64,000 bases of DNA from Agaricus subrufescens. Its lineage: Eukaryota; Basidiomycota; Agaricomycetes; Agaricales; Agaricaceae. Under the pieces are notes generated by a model, which was not told the origin of the DNA, did no database searches, and was given only the letters and a program-made list of their open reading frames with translations. Of this stretch, positions 34,346 to 48,192 are shown piece by piece. A program made the translations under genes and the position numbers. The stretch is from positions 1,922,001 to 1,986,000 of the forward strand of contig CM057061.1 of NCBI GenBank assembly GCA_029945375.1, in the 5' to 3' direction. Every line of letters starts with the position of its first letter. Positions within the stretch are counted from its first letter, which is position 1.

Positions 34346-34660
34346 AATTTCAAGTCCGGGGCCGGACATGAATTCCAGGGAAAAACTGGCAGCCGCTCGC
34401 ACACTAATTTATCAAACATACACACAAGGGCCCGCACCCGAACAAAATTTGATCCCCTGTCACGTACCATAGTCCCTCCTCCTGCGCACCCGCCCGCCGA
34501 AACCCATGCTCTTTGCTCAGGCTCCTCCGTGCCACGCCTGGAGACCCCTCGCGCCGTACGAGCAGCGCGCCTGGATCCCAGCCATCCTCCGTTTCGCCCA
34601 GCGCACTTGACCTTGGTCGTTGACATCTCTGCCGCCTCCGGTCCATACCTGCGGTTCCCA
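34346..34660 (+). pseudogene. Fragment of TPT1 first exon inserted in repeat DNA
   Basis: From about 34461 the plus strand repeats the start of TPT1: cacgtaccatagtccctcctcctgcg against cacgtgccatggtccctcc... in the real gene. It continues through gtacgagcagcgcgcctgg to about 34600. The start codon is changed to ATA and the frame is lost. Upstream promoter bases are included, so this is a genomic copy, not a retrocopy. Just before it, ggaaaaactggcagccgctcg plus 20 more bases recurs at about 43265-43305, an unexplained short shared block. Confidence 0.6.
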
Positions 34661-34864
34661 CTGTCACCTATAGCCAAAGGCGATGTAGCACGGTGAATGT
34701 AGGTGTGAACAGGTGTAAGACACAAAACAGCCAAACGATCTTGACAGAGGATCACAAAGAATGCCCGTTCATTCGCCACTAATAGCTTGGTGGGATAGAC
34801 CTGATAACTCAGAAGTCACTGAGGCATCTCACAGTGGCATTAAACCAGTAGAAAGATTGTTTCC

Positions 34865-37800
34865 GAGAAAGGTCAACAATCGTAACAAGAAGTACTTTGT
34901 GATTTATCATTCTCAGCTTCATCCTCGACAGAAGTTTTAAGGAGTGCCAGATTCACCAATCCAAAACATGATCTTATATTCACGGATCAACAGAGGTCAT
35001 ACGTATCAGTACAGTGACAATACTGCAGACATTCAATGACTAGCGGATAATGTACAAGTAACCGAAAAGCTCCCAGGCGTCGGTGTGGGCAGGGCGGTAA
35101 CGGTTAGACTGGCCCAGTCAAAAGTTACCGCGAAATATTCCTTCCCAGCTTCGTGACGGATATAGTAAGTTCCAGCATCCTGAAGAGTGAACCTCGCGCC
35201 TCTTGGGAGTGGCCATGTCTGTGCGCCCCTGACCACATCTGTTTTCACCGCATTCCCAAAGTTCTCGATAACAGTTGTCCTGACCCCCGAGCTGACTAAA
35301 GAAAAACCATCGAAGGTTAAAAGGACACAATTTTGTCAAGATTTGGCTTTCTTACTGTGGGGAGGGGTAACTTGAGTGTTGCGTTTATCAGCCACTGTCG
35401 ATGGGAGCCTGTCCGGAACACTATATCCGCTTTCACCACTACCGTTGAGATAGAAGGTAACTTCAAAAGGTCCAGACGCAACGGTGTCTTGCCAGGTAAT
35501 GGTAGCATTGGCAGCGTCGTACGTGACGTAGAAATAGTTGCGCTGGGTGTCGTTGTCTTGGACATAATAAACCCCTGCCTGGTTGATGGTGACACTTTTT
35601 CCTTCAGGGAGAGGCCATGGATTAGAAGGGTCGCTGGCTCTCAACACGCGTACGTTCGATACCCTCCCTTTGTTCGTGATGACGATCGTGTTAACCTGCG
35701 AAGTGACTAAGGGGGATCGTTATATCAAACAAGCGACACTATGAACCCTAGTTTTCTCACTGCGAGGATTGATATCTTTGGTACCACGCATAACTGGTAA
35801 AACATGTCGGGATCAGACGACGCCGAGATCAACCTGTTCGACCAGTGTTCGACCACTAACCTGACATATGTTCTCGGATAAATCGCTGTCATCAAATAGA
35901 GTCAGCGGGGGCCGCAGCGGAGAAGAATTATGAGCCTCACGCGGTACTGTGAGTTATTGCGGGGGAATTTCAAGTTGATGATAGCAAATGCACCAGGCGC
36001 ATAGCGGTCTAAATAGTCTGCCGCAGGACCCTACACAGCGCATAGTCAATAGATACCTTGAATTCTATCTCTATTGGTCGATCTCGATTGCTATGTTTCG
36101 TTACAAATGTTCGGCCGGCTATCAGGCAGGCAATATGATAGTACATGTCTTACGATGCTTGGCTTGTGTGACGCAAGGTTTATACTTTAATGGTTAAGAA
36201 GCCTGATTCGAAGTCTGCGAGCCATCATGTATCACGGGTGAACAAGGCTGGCCCCGCCGCTGACAGATCAGCTAATCCGTTTTTGCTTGGAATGTTGTCA
36301 CGTACGTTGGTTAATTGACAACTTCTGTCCTTCAATCCTATTGACCTTGTCAGTTCGCGCTTTGGACCTTACATCAGACATTCTCACTATCTAATCTTCT
36401 GCTCGGCTCCCAGCCTTCGGAGGCAGCAATGATGGATTGATGAATGGATGGGTGCCCAAGATGACCATATGTGGCCTTTGATAGCTGTCGTAGAACCGTG
36501 GCAATTTCATTAGGAAAACCTGCAAGGGTTTGAGATGTGTTAATTATAACGGGACCTGTGCCAAAAAAAGAATATTTCAATACAAATGAAGGGGTAAAGT
36601 TAAAGCGGATCGAACCAAATACCATAGTAAATGCCAGTTGTAACACTCGGCCTTTCACTGTAACAATTCGCTCTGTCAGTAACCAAACTCATCAGCTATC
36701 AGAACTAGATTCCTTTCCACATGTAAATACTACCCGCTGATTCTCATGCAACATGCATCTTACATCAAACGTTCCTGATATCTTATACCCTGGTCGGCTG
36801 CCAGTCAGAGGCAGCAACGATGGATGGATAGATGCGCAAAATGACCACGAGGGGGTCCAGCAGGTTGCCGTAAGGCAGGTCTAGAAGAGCCCAGAAGCAT
36901 CGTCGATCAGAATCAAAGCACCAAATACAGTATGACTGAATATCATGCATCATTTTGGACAAGAAAAAGGGTGTCGGGCAAACCTGGAGCAGTAGAAATT
37001 CCACTAATATCGCATGTTTAATTGTTCTATCAGAATGGCAAAGGACGGGCGGAGAAGCCACCAAGGACGGTGTCATTAAACATGATGCACCGTTGGATTG
37101 GAGTGGGAAACAACTGCTGGACCAAACTCAGGCTTAGCGAACGCTGTAGAAGCTCCCGGGCCGCCCAGCGTTACATACTTAATGTTCTATCCGAGCCAGA
37201 GCCTGGGACAACATATCAGACAGAATCATGGGTCGTTAAATTAGTCTCATTCCACCTTTCAGCCCGTAGCATCAACCCCGTCGGTGTCGCACAAAGTGGA
37301 GCTTTGTTGTGTGGTTAAGCAGGCAATTGGGATGAGCACTCACAGGCCGCCATAAGCAGAAGTGTGCCGTGAGTGAAACGCCGCCTCAACCTTGTGTACG
37401 ATCCATAGTCTGGGAACAGCAACACCACCTCTAATTGTCTACACTTGGGCGTGCCTCTTGTAGTGATTATACCCAGCTTCACGGAATAATGCCGATGCTC
37501 AAAGTTAGTCACTACGGTCGCCCAAACCATGCGACAATAAAATTTGAAATCAAAAGTGATCGCCAGATGCTAAGTGAATACCACTTTTGAGCAAATGAAT
37601 TTGGCATAAGAGTAATCGGATGATTGTAAGGCCGTGAGCATCTAAGATGACGCATGTACTTTCAGGATTCGGCCAGGTTGTCCGCCGATGAACTTCTTGT
37701 CCGGTTACGTGAATATTCTTATGGAGGTGTATCGGTGCATGGAATACTACATTTGGTATTCTTATGATCTCCGACTGGGTCGTATGAGCTGATACAATCT

Positions 37801-38175
37801 CGAAAATGACTCATTGGCTTACTAGGAACTGCATTCCACCTTTCGTATCTTTGTCATATATTCGGACGGGGTGATTAGCCGATGTATCAACTTCTTCAGT
37901 AAGAAACCACGTAATTGAGCTGCAAAAGTCGTTGTAAGCCGATTCGCGGATGTAGTTCAGTTCAGTTGCATGGCAAGGGCGTGAAATGCCATTTATTGTT
38001 TTGACCGGTGTCGGCGGTATACGAAATGTACCAATCCTCGCCATTCGGAAAAATACATCTAGCTGAAGGAACACCAAGAGCACCATAACGGCCGAGCTAT
38101 ATCCTTCACTTACCGTAAACTGAACCATGTTTTTGTACTAGCTCTGGTTGCCTTGTCAAGGGAGTAGACCGAGAG
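34865..38175. repeat. Copy A of a gene-carrying duplicated segment
   Basis: Collinear with copy B (48193-50580) over 34865-37450, and with copy C (33490-34345) over 37360-38175. It contains the gene at 35033-35805 plus about 2.3 kb that I cannot read as coding. Divergence among copies is moderate, with scattered substitutions and small indels. I found no terminal repeats that would identify a transposon class. Confidence 0.65.
35033..35805 (-). pseudogene. Two-repeat hypothetical protein, copy A (frameshifted in exon 1)
   Basis: Exons equivalent to copy B lie at 35805-35761, 35706-35356 and 35295-35033. Exon 1 is one base shorter than in copy B (ATGTTTTACCAG against ATGTTTCCACCAG), which puts the start out of frame. 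An alternative start would be needed. The rest is open and similar: VRVLRASDPSNPWPLPEGK, TYDAANATITWQD, then DVVRGAQTWPLPRGARF and FAVTFDWASLTV. It ends LSASH, six residues shorter than copy B. Retention of open frames in exons 2 and 3 argues for recent decay or a different true start. Confidence 0.55.
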
Positions 38176-40037
<1,862 letters not shown>

Positions 40038-40266
40038 GAGAGATGTAGTAGTAGTGGGTATGTAGGAAGCAGGAGAAGACGGGCTGGGTCATATATACCC
40101 GCGAGCGCGCGCGCCACGTGATGCACGCGCACCGGGGGTGTCAACAAACAAGCGAAAAGCAGCACAGCCACCGGCCGCGCTATAAATGGCTCCGCGGGTC
40201 CGTCCTCGTTCCCCCAACTCCCCATCTTCTCATCTCCAACCTCACTCAACCAACCAATAATCACTC
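40038..40266. promoter_or_regulatory. Divergent H3/H4 promoter
   Basis: 229 bp between the two start codons. TATA-like boxes face each gene: gctataaatggc near 40180 (towards H4) and catatataccc near 40090 (towards H3). The palindrome CACGTG lies at 40115-40120, followed by AT. A shared promoter fits balanced expression of the two partners. Confidence 0.65.
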
Positions 40267-40682
40267 ATGTCTGGACGCGGAAAAGGTGGAAAGGGCCTCG
40301 GAAAGGGTGGTGCCAAGCGTCACCGCAAAATCCTTCGTGACAACATCCAGGGTATGTACTTCCGACGGTCGGGGGATAACCTTTTAAACTTATTGGTCTG
40401 GGTAGGAATCACAAAGCCGGCTATTCGTCGCCTGGCCCGTCGTGGTGGTGTAAAACGTATCTCTGGGCTGATATATGAGGAGACACGTGGGGTACTCAAG
40501 ATCTTCCTCGAAAATGTGAGTTGGTCTGACAGGGGCGGTGTGTGCGGGAACTGAGTATTATGCAGGTGATTCGGGACTCTGTGACATACACGGAGCATGC
40601 GAAGCGGAAGACAGTTACAGCGCTGGACGTGGTCTACGCGCTCAAGCGCTCAGGGCGCACACTATATGGATTTGGTGCATAG
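40267..40682 (+). CDS. Histone H4, 103 aa, three exons
   Basis: Exons 40267-40351, 40406-40515 and 40566-40682 join in frame (introns 54 and 50 bp). The protein begins [20 protein letters not shown] and continues [39 protein letters not shown], and [21 protein letters not shown]. Length equals the family standard. The last residue is Ala instead of the usual Gly and Gln93 is Ser (KRSGR), small C-terminal changes that are plausible in basidiomycetes. It forms the H3-H4 tetramer at the centre of the nucleosome. Confidence 0.95.
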
Positions 40683-40811
40683 ATCTGCCGTGTAACGATA
40701 GTGTATTATATATTCTATTTATTGATGACGCGGACTCCGCTGATCCTCCGTCGACCGTAATTTCTCCGTTGGATAAGAACAAGTCGGAAATGGGCCCCTG
40801 CTGTCCCCCGC

Positions 40812-41987
40812 ATGTCTCCCCTTCCCAACGAACTCCTTGCCGCCATCTTTGCCCGTCTCGACCCTGCCACTCTCGTTCAGCTCGCCGCCGTCTCGCACCA
40901 GTACAACGCTGTCGCAGAATACCAGCTCTATACCTTTGTCTCCTTCACCGATGTCCTCCAGGATGCTGCCCATGTTCCCTGGCGCACCGTCTCCTGGTGC
41001 CAGGCGATGCGCAACAGACCCCATCTCACGGACGGCGTCAAACGCCTCCACATCCGCTGGACCGCCGAGTACCATCCGCCCCCCTCTCCCCTGCTTCTCG
41101 CTGTCTGCGACCAGCTTTCTCTGGTCATCCGCAACCTCACCCGTCTAGAGTACCTCGACCTTTTCCTAGGCCCCGCCAACTTCGCCTCCTTGCCAAGGGA
41201 GAATATGCATGCCATCGAACGTGCCGTTTTTCTTTGTTCTCTTCCAGCCCTCCGTTTCTGCTCCCTCGGTGCAGATTATACCAAAGGCATCCAGCCCTAT
41301 ACCGCCCACATCATATCCTTTCTCTCTCACACGCCCTCCCTCAGACACCTCCGCGTTGCCGATCACCATGCATCTCTCAGCCTCCCCCCTGGCACCCATG
41401 TCCTTCCACTCCTTCACACTTTTCGAGGCTCTGCCGCCACTGCCGCCTCTATCCTTCCTGGGCGTCCCGTCCAGCATCTTGCTCTCATTGGTCAGGACTC
41501 TGATGTCACACGAGAGAATCTCTCCTGCATGGCATCAGCCTCCACCCCTCTCCGATCCCTAGATCTGTCCGCCATTTCTGCCCGACCTGTTCTTTTGGGA
41601 AATGTTTCCTCTTACCTGCCTACTCTCGAACGGCTCCGTATAAGGCTCGCTCTGCGCCACACCCTCCACTATGCCCTCTCCGGTATTGTGAGTGCTACCT
41701 TTCCTCTCTTTGGTCTATAAATATACATATCATCTCTTGCTCAATCTGGTGTCCTACCTCTACAGACGTTACTTGTTGGCCTTTCCTCCGTCCTCAGCAA
41801 GTTCCCAAATTTAGTTTACCTCGACCTTTCTCCCACCCTAGAAGGTGGCCGTGCAAACCCTGCAGATGAGAGGGTACTGTGTACAGAGTATGGTCGTGCA
41901 TGTCCTTCCATCAGAACCATAGTTTTCCCCTCCCAGGCTGAATGGTTTCTCGACCTTAACAGCCAGTGGCGCATGAACGAACTCTGA
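40812..41987 (+). CDS. F-box protein, 365 aa
   Basis: Exons 40812-41687 and 41766-41987 join in frame (intron 78 bp). The N-terminus MSPLPNELLAAIFARLDPAT and following LVQLAAVSHQYNAVAEYQLY is an F-box, which docks to Skp1 in SCF ubiquitin ligases. The rest contains degenerate leucine-rich spacing (LTRLEYLDLFLGP, LRSLDLSAIS, FPNLVYLDLSP) expected for the substrate-binding part. Agaricomycetes have many such proteins; the target is unknown. The start is only 129 bp after the H4 stop. Confidence 0.75.
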
Positions 41988-44475
41988 CCTTCCTTTATCC
42001 CTATGTCAAGGGACTGTCAGATCGCCTCGCTGATGTGAAGAGCTTGTTTGATGGTGCAAGTATAGCTCCTTCCAAGCCTGTTCGCTACTTCTACGGCAGA
42101 ATTGCGATGGCGATTGGTCGCCCACCCCTATTTCTGCATTCCTCATTCCCGTCAGCCACCTTTCGCATTGTGACAGCGACTTAAACCGCGGGAAATAAGC
42201 CTAGATTTCCATAGTTCAGGCCCAGGTAAAGAACGCTGTCGCTTGCTCATCTATTTCAACAAGACTTCTTGGCCATCTGTCTCTACCGCTTCGTCAGGGG
42301 TTGATGAAGCATTGAATGGACTCGTTCTATCGACTGGAAGCCACAGCATTAGAAATGTCATTCACACAAATTCCACGGTACTCCACCCCGAGTTCTTTTC
42401 TCGTCCTGAGAGAGTCTTTTAATCGTGGGGCAAAGTGGGTAACACTGCCCAAACACGTGTGTGTGCTTGACAGGGGTGTGTATTATACGGCTCATATCCA
42501 AATTATGCAACAAGTGAACCCTACCGCGTCATTTGGAAAGCTGCGGTGACTCTTCGGACATTTCATCCCTGCACAAACCTCTCTACCCCCAACGGTCCTA
42601 ACCGCCGACAACTCTGTTGCTTTTCTAATCCATGCATAACGTATAGGGCATCGAGCGCTGCCTGCTGTTCGTTGACAGAGAACCACCGCGTCGATGCAGA
42701 GTTCTTTACCTTCATCTTCCGTCTCGAGTCGGTGACTCCTCGGCTCCTATCCTGTCTCGAAGCAACGCCATCCACTCTTTCAGAAATCACGCTACTTCCC
42801 ATCTGAATTATCCTTGTCCACGAGACATGTCAGGTCCCAGACAGCAGGCATACGAAACGTCGAAGCACGACAAATACCACGGACTAACCATGAATAGCCT
42901 ATCCCCTCATGTGTACTCTATAGTTCCCTCTATTTCGGCTCAAACACTGTCTTGTCCTGAAGTCAAACTCCCACTTTGTCGTAATCTACACTACAGTACA
43001 ATACTAAACACCGATCCCAAATTCAGTGAATTCCCAAATCCATTCAAAGGACGCATCAATTCCGGTACCGACGAAGGCCACAAGGTCCTTCTGCGTGATG
43101 AGACAGAATAAGAACGACACCCGTGAGTCGCCAGTGTGTCAGTGTGCATCTATATCATGCATATCATGCATTCCTCGCTACAGGGCTCCAGAATGAGCTC
43201 GGCATTATGGCATTGCATGATCAAGTTGATCGGCGCAACTGCCGAGATACTACATGAACTGCTGGGAAAAACTGGCAGCCGCTCGCCCACTAATTTATCA
43301 AACAGATACAGCTGGCCCGCAATCGTCCCTGTTCTCTCGCCGCAAACGATGATCCACCCCAGGAATCCCGCGGTGTGTCGGCATCGCGTACATTTCACAC
43401 AGCCCATATCTGATATTTTCCTTCGGTCAACGCCTTATCAAAATGCCGCTCCAGATGCGGGTCATTTACCCTATCGTTGACGCCTCATTATCCTTCATCT
43501 CCTATCGTGGTTCGGAGCTCCTTCGCCGTGATGAAGTTCTGCCTTCCTATCCGATAACATCGGTGCCAACGCCACACAACGTCCCTTACCTAACTACGCG
43601 CCTTTGCTCCTTCCGTCAAATCCTCTGGATGCAGCATGCCATCTTTGTTCTCTTAATAAATGACGTACGGATGAGGACCGGTGTAACGCGATGGTGCGGA
43701 GCTCTCTGAGGCTACACCAACCAGATAAAAAGATGGATCATCAAGCCTATTTGTCATAATTCAAATTTTCTGGTTCCGGTCTCTTCTTCCAACACTCAAC
43801 CGGATTAGTTAAACATTTTTGGAGCATCTTCATGACCCGGCTCCCTATTCATTTCACGCCCGGAACTTGGAAGTATATCGAGGTGATCAATGATGTTAGA
43901 CATGATGTACGGTTCGAAAGCGGCAGTATACCCGGAAACTTGGAACCTGCTGATATCCGAACCTTTTAAACTCCTGGCAACGGCTGCGGTGCGGCTGTTT
44001 CTGAACGACAAAGATTGCCGTTGCTTTCTATCTCTACCGGCGGTATACTACTCATCAACGCGTGACGTCACGCGTTTTTCTGTCTTCGCGAATTACGCCC
44101 ACATTCACTCTCCAGAACTCCTTGAAACATTCCAACAACCTAATTCCCTGCGCCAGTCTCGGTCCCATATGTTCAAACGCAATTTTCTAGGGCCTAGCTA
44201 GTTCCGGTACCGTCATTGAACAACACTGCCGTTTGTACGGACTTCCTCTCAACAAGTGTCACTCACTCTCAAAGAAAAAAGCAATTTTTGCGGTCTCCGC
44301 TTGTGGACAATAGAACATTTAGTCTCGACCTGGCTGCTACTCGACTGATACCTTGTTATGATAATGGCTGACAGGACTCGGCGGGATCGTAACCGTCCGG
44401 GCCCATTGGGCTGCTCTCAATTCTAGTCCCCGCCTCCCTCACTCTTCTATCTTGGCTCTTCACCAGACAGAGGTC
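41988..44475. other. Long spacer, no confident gene
   Basis: Short frames at 41966-42184, 42546-42806, 43443-43709 and 43890-44201 show no family features I recognise. The block at about 43265-43305 is shared with 34378-34420. It may contain decayed genes. Confidence 0.4.
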
Positions 44476-46485
44476 ATGTTTTCCATCTCATATATGTTTA
44501 CTCAGCTCTTTTCCCTCCCCAAGATCGTGTCCCCAGCTTTGAACAAGTTGACCGCCATTCTGAATTTCTTTCTGTATGTCATTTACGCAATATCTTTGGT
44601 TGCTACTAGAGCCTTCTCGGCATCCATATTTATGACCACCCAAATGGTTATAAATTTCTTCTCGCGAACACTTCTCGAGATCGGCGCCTATATCCTTGGA
44701 CAACGTTTCGAACCAGTTTGGAAACTTATTTCCCACTTTCAAGACCTCTATATCCGCAATCGCGTGGCTGGTCCTGATGCTAGCTTTCAATCAATTTTAC
44801 AGCCTCTACAACCCAGACTTATCGCTGTTCTCGCTTGGATTTTGGTTTTCAACGATTCGCTCGGCCAGCGGGTCGGTTCACTCCTTCGAGTCCTACAAGG
44901 GCCTGACAACCAGCCGTCTGATGTTTCCGGGACACGAGACAGCCGCGTCTCTATGCACTTGAATCACTCGAGAATTATGACGGGACACACCTGCAGACTA
45001 GCGACGAGAAGTACCCTCGTGGATGAACCGAAAACAAAGCTCCATCCCATCCCTTCTGACGTCTATTCACGCCATTTGTTTACACCACCGGCCACACCCA
45101 CAAGATTCTCCTTCAACGACTTTCGTTCTCGTTCTCCATGTTCTACTAGAGCTTGGCTATTGTCTCAAACAACCCCTACCTTCACCTCGCCTAGCCCACC
45201 GAGCTCTTTCAGAAAAGTATTTGCGAGTGCTACCACTATAGCTGAAGGAGTGCAAAGTTCCCTCAATTATAATCCGTTATCATCATTCAACCCTTCAGAC
45301 CCCTTTATAGAAAGTCTCGTTCTTACTGAGGAGATAGGCGAGGGAGCTTATGGTCGCATCTACCGCGGAACAGGACATGGCGGGATGCTCTTCGCGGTCA
45401 AAGTTATGACGAGGGACGGGACTCCTAGTCAAGATTCCGCAATACAGGAAGAAATTAATGCTATGGAACGAGCAAATCCCTCGGACTGGGTGGCTAAGCT
45501 AAACTATTGGAAATATTCAGAAGAGCATGTTATGCTTGCCATGGTAAGTCGCCCAAGTTCAGGTTTCATGCTGTTACTCACAGAGAGGAAAATTAGTCGT
45601 ACTTACCCGCTGGTAACATATATGAGTTTGCCAAGTCACAGGAAACTTTTCTACCCAATCTTGCCATATTCTGGGCCGCAGAGTTAGTAAGTATCTATCT
45701 CTCTATCTCGACTCGTCCGATATCTAACATGTTCTAGCTCATCGGTCTACACTCGTTGCATGTACTGGGAATCATCCATCGCGATATCAAGCCCGAGAAC
45801 ATCATGCTCAGCGCCTGTGGACACGTCAAAATCATTGATTTCGGCCTCGCCAAACTATTCGACCACGATGCCGTCTCTAAGGAACAATGGCCGTTGTTTC
45901 ACACCCTACGACGAAGCGGAAGAGACTTGTTCCCGCAAATATGGGCTTTAGAGACTAATCCCCATACAACTAATGAACCTTTCGGGACGCAAGGCTTCAC
46001 ACCCCCCGAAGTTTGGCAGCGCAAATATTACAGTTATGGTGTTGACTATTTTGCAATGGCTTGTGTACTTTACGAGCTTTTGACCGGCAAGGTGCGTGAT
46101 TGACCACCGCTTGTGATGAGAGAGCCAATATCTGCATCAGCTTCCTTTCGCACATGACCCCGTTACGGGCAACTACGATACCATGTCGATTGTTGTTGAC
46201 CCTGATTATGTATTGCCCGAAGATCAACACGACTTCCTGAAGAAGGTACCCTTTTTCTTTCGATGCTTATGCAGACCTGCTTACTGACTGTTGCTTTCAC
46301 GCTCATAGGCACTTCTGCCGAACCCTGTTTTACGACCCAGTGTTTCCCACATGAAGAAGCATTCTTTGTTCAAACATATGTACGTCCGTTTATTTTCGGT
46401 AACGTGTGACAGTGTTCTTAGGCTTTCGTGGGCTAGTAACTGGAAAGCGCTTTCTCGAGGCGAAATGGACCCTCCCTTTTCATAA
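44476..46485 (+). CDS. Serine/threonine protein kinase with hydrophobic N-terminus, 583 aa
   Basis: Exons 44476-45543, 45597-45686, 45738-46091, 46141-46245, 46309-46379 and 46422-46485 join in frame. The kinase domain starts near residue 285 with a Gly loop ([14 protein letters not shown]), Lys309 in FAVKVM, catalytic [10 protein letters not shown] (Asp402), DFG at 420-422, and [11 protein letters not shown] in the activation region. Together these look most like the AGC group. Residues ~10-70 and ~115-135 are hydrophobic ([20 protein letters not shown]), so it may be membrane-attached. A Ser/Pro/Thr-rich linker separates the two halves. The start is the first ATG in the open frame; substrates are unknown. 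Confidence 0.8.
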
Positions 46486-46718
46486 GATCTCGACCTCACT
46501 TTTTGCTTCTCAGCCTTTTTATACGTCCAGATAATTTGATCTGCGGTGTTTTTGAAAGCTATCATAATTTTCCTGTCGTATTCATTCTAGATACCTTTCG
46601 GCTATGGTTATTCTAAGTCGCTCATGTGCTCGAGTCCGTTGTGAGTGAGAATGGAACCGGAGGACAAGAGTCTTCATACGTATATCACTTATTCTCTTCT
46701 TAGAGCTAAGATTGGAAT

Positions 46719-47613
46719 ATGAGGCCGCCACAAGGACAAGGTGCGACATCCTTGGTTGTTGTTCTTATCACAGAAGATGTTCTGCGTTCAAAAGGACAAC
46801 TGCAAGGAGGTATACAGATTACAAAGTCAATCAGGGTAAACGGGGACAAGACGGATTTCTCCGCATTGACGGCCCTCCCAAAATAGAGTATCCTTTGTGG
46901 GCACGATACGTCACTTCTTCTTTAGGACTAATTGTATGTTCCTTGACTCCTTTCTTCCCGGTTATCTTTGTACGTCTAAACAATGAGCCGATTCAGGTAC
47001 AACAACAGCTTTCAAGTCCTTCATTCATGAGCATGGTTCGAATACAAGGCCGCTAGGAGGTATAAATGAGTTGACCGTCCTCTGGTTCCTGCTAACCCGA
47101 GCCCTCCTCAACGTCCGCGCTCTCCTATCTGCCAACATAAGCAGCTTTCCTGTGTTCTTCATCTCCTCGGTCCCCAATAAACATTCGCTCATTCTTCCAA
47201 TTCCCCGAGAGCATAATATCGAGATGTTGAACAACGGTTCTTTTGCTGTTGCCCTCGTGAGGCGCCAGGTCATGATCGTCCAAGGTAACGCATCCCCATT
47301 CTCTATTCCAACTCATCAACTGACGATGACCTTGCCCATAGCTGCTCGTACGCATCTGAAGGGCGACAAATATCTCTACGTACAGACTTATTCATCATTT
47401 GGTGAACGAGTATTTCTTGCATCCGAGACCGCGAGCGCACGTATCGCAGTCTCCGATATCTTGAGCGTCCTCAATACCCCAGCATCTGATATGGAGTGCT
47501 CTCACGGAATAATCGAACTTCCGCAGCGGGCCTTTTCAGAGTACTTAGTGCACTCTGAGCGCCAACAAAAAAGACTTGAAGATGCGTGGTGTGCTTGGAC
47601 TGCTAAGCATTGA
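46719..47613 (+). CDS. Hypothetical protein, exon structure uncertain
   Basis: The last two exons are fairly clear: about 47000-47285 (GGINELTVLWFLLTRALLNV, FPVFFISSVPNKHSLILPIP) and 47340-47613 (KGDKYLYVQTYSSFGERVFL), joined over a ~54-bp intron, with the stop at 47613. The first exon may start at 46719 (MRPPQGQGATSLVVVLITED), but the middle joins between 46800 and 47000 could not be made in frame. I recognise no domain. It is either an orphan gene or a damaged one. Confidence 0.4.
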
Positions 47614-47929
47614 AAAACGCTTTAATTCGATCCTCTATTCATCCTATTTCTTTCTTTTACCCCCGTCAAGATAAAATTACCATTTACCACCCCCTTTTGT
47701 AGCGATAGTCTTCCTGGTATTCACTGTATTTTTAACGCCAAGCCTGTAGCTTTTCAGAACATGTCTATGTATCAAGTATGACTCGACGCCGTATGATAAC
47801 ATGTCTTTCGGTACAAGTAATAATCTTCACAGCTTTTAGCAAGTTTTACAAAGATAATGCGGGGATATAACGTTGCTGTCTCGATGCGACCATCCACACA
47901 GCCCATAAACGATGCATATAAGCAAATAC

Positions 47930-48192
47930 CTAGCATGCAATATTACCCATATAAAGAAGCTGTATACTAACCGGGAGGAGAGCATGATACCTTAAGAGCG
48001 GATATTGCACAAAATGATTTATAAAATACGAGAATCGCGCCGGGGTGGGAGAGGCACAAGAGAAAACTTATGCATCGAGAGCCGGGGGGGGGATTGATTA
48101 TACACATTGACCTGACCATAGACGAGTAAAATGGAATAACAGACAGAAAGCCAGAATAAATGTAAAGAAGGTCGTTATCAAGCTGACGGTCG
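47930..48192. repeat. Duplicate of the BRN1 3' end, copy D1
   Basis: Matches 50731-50985 along ~255 bp, including gataccttaagagcgg, acctgaccatagacgag and tatcaagctgacggt. The last bases correspond to the final codons and stop of BRN1. Copy B of the duplicated segment starts directly after it. Confidence 0.75.

Noticed and set aside
40538..41503. Plus-strand frame of 321 codons overlapping H4 and the F-box gene
   Set aside because: Another frame of the same strand encodes the supported H4 exon 3 and the F-box protein; this frame is Cys/Pro/Arg-rich noise.
41988..42806. A second F-box or leucine-rich gene directly after the first
   Set aside because: Only short frames with several stops and no F-box start; not supportable.
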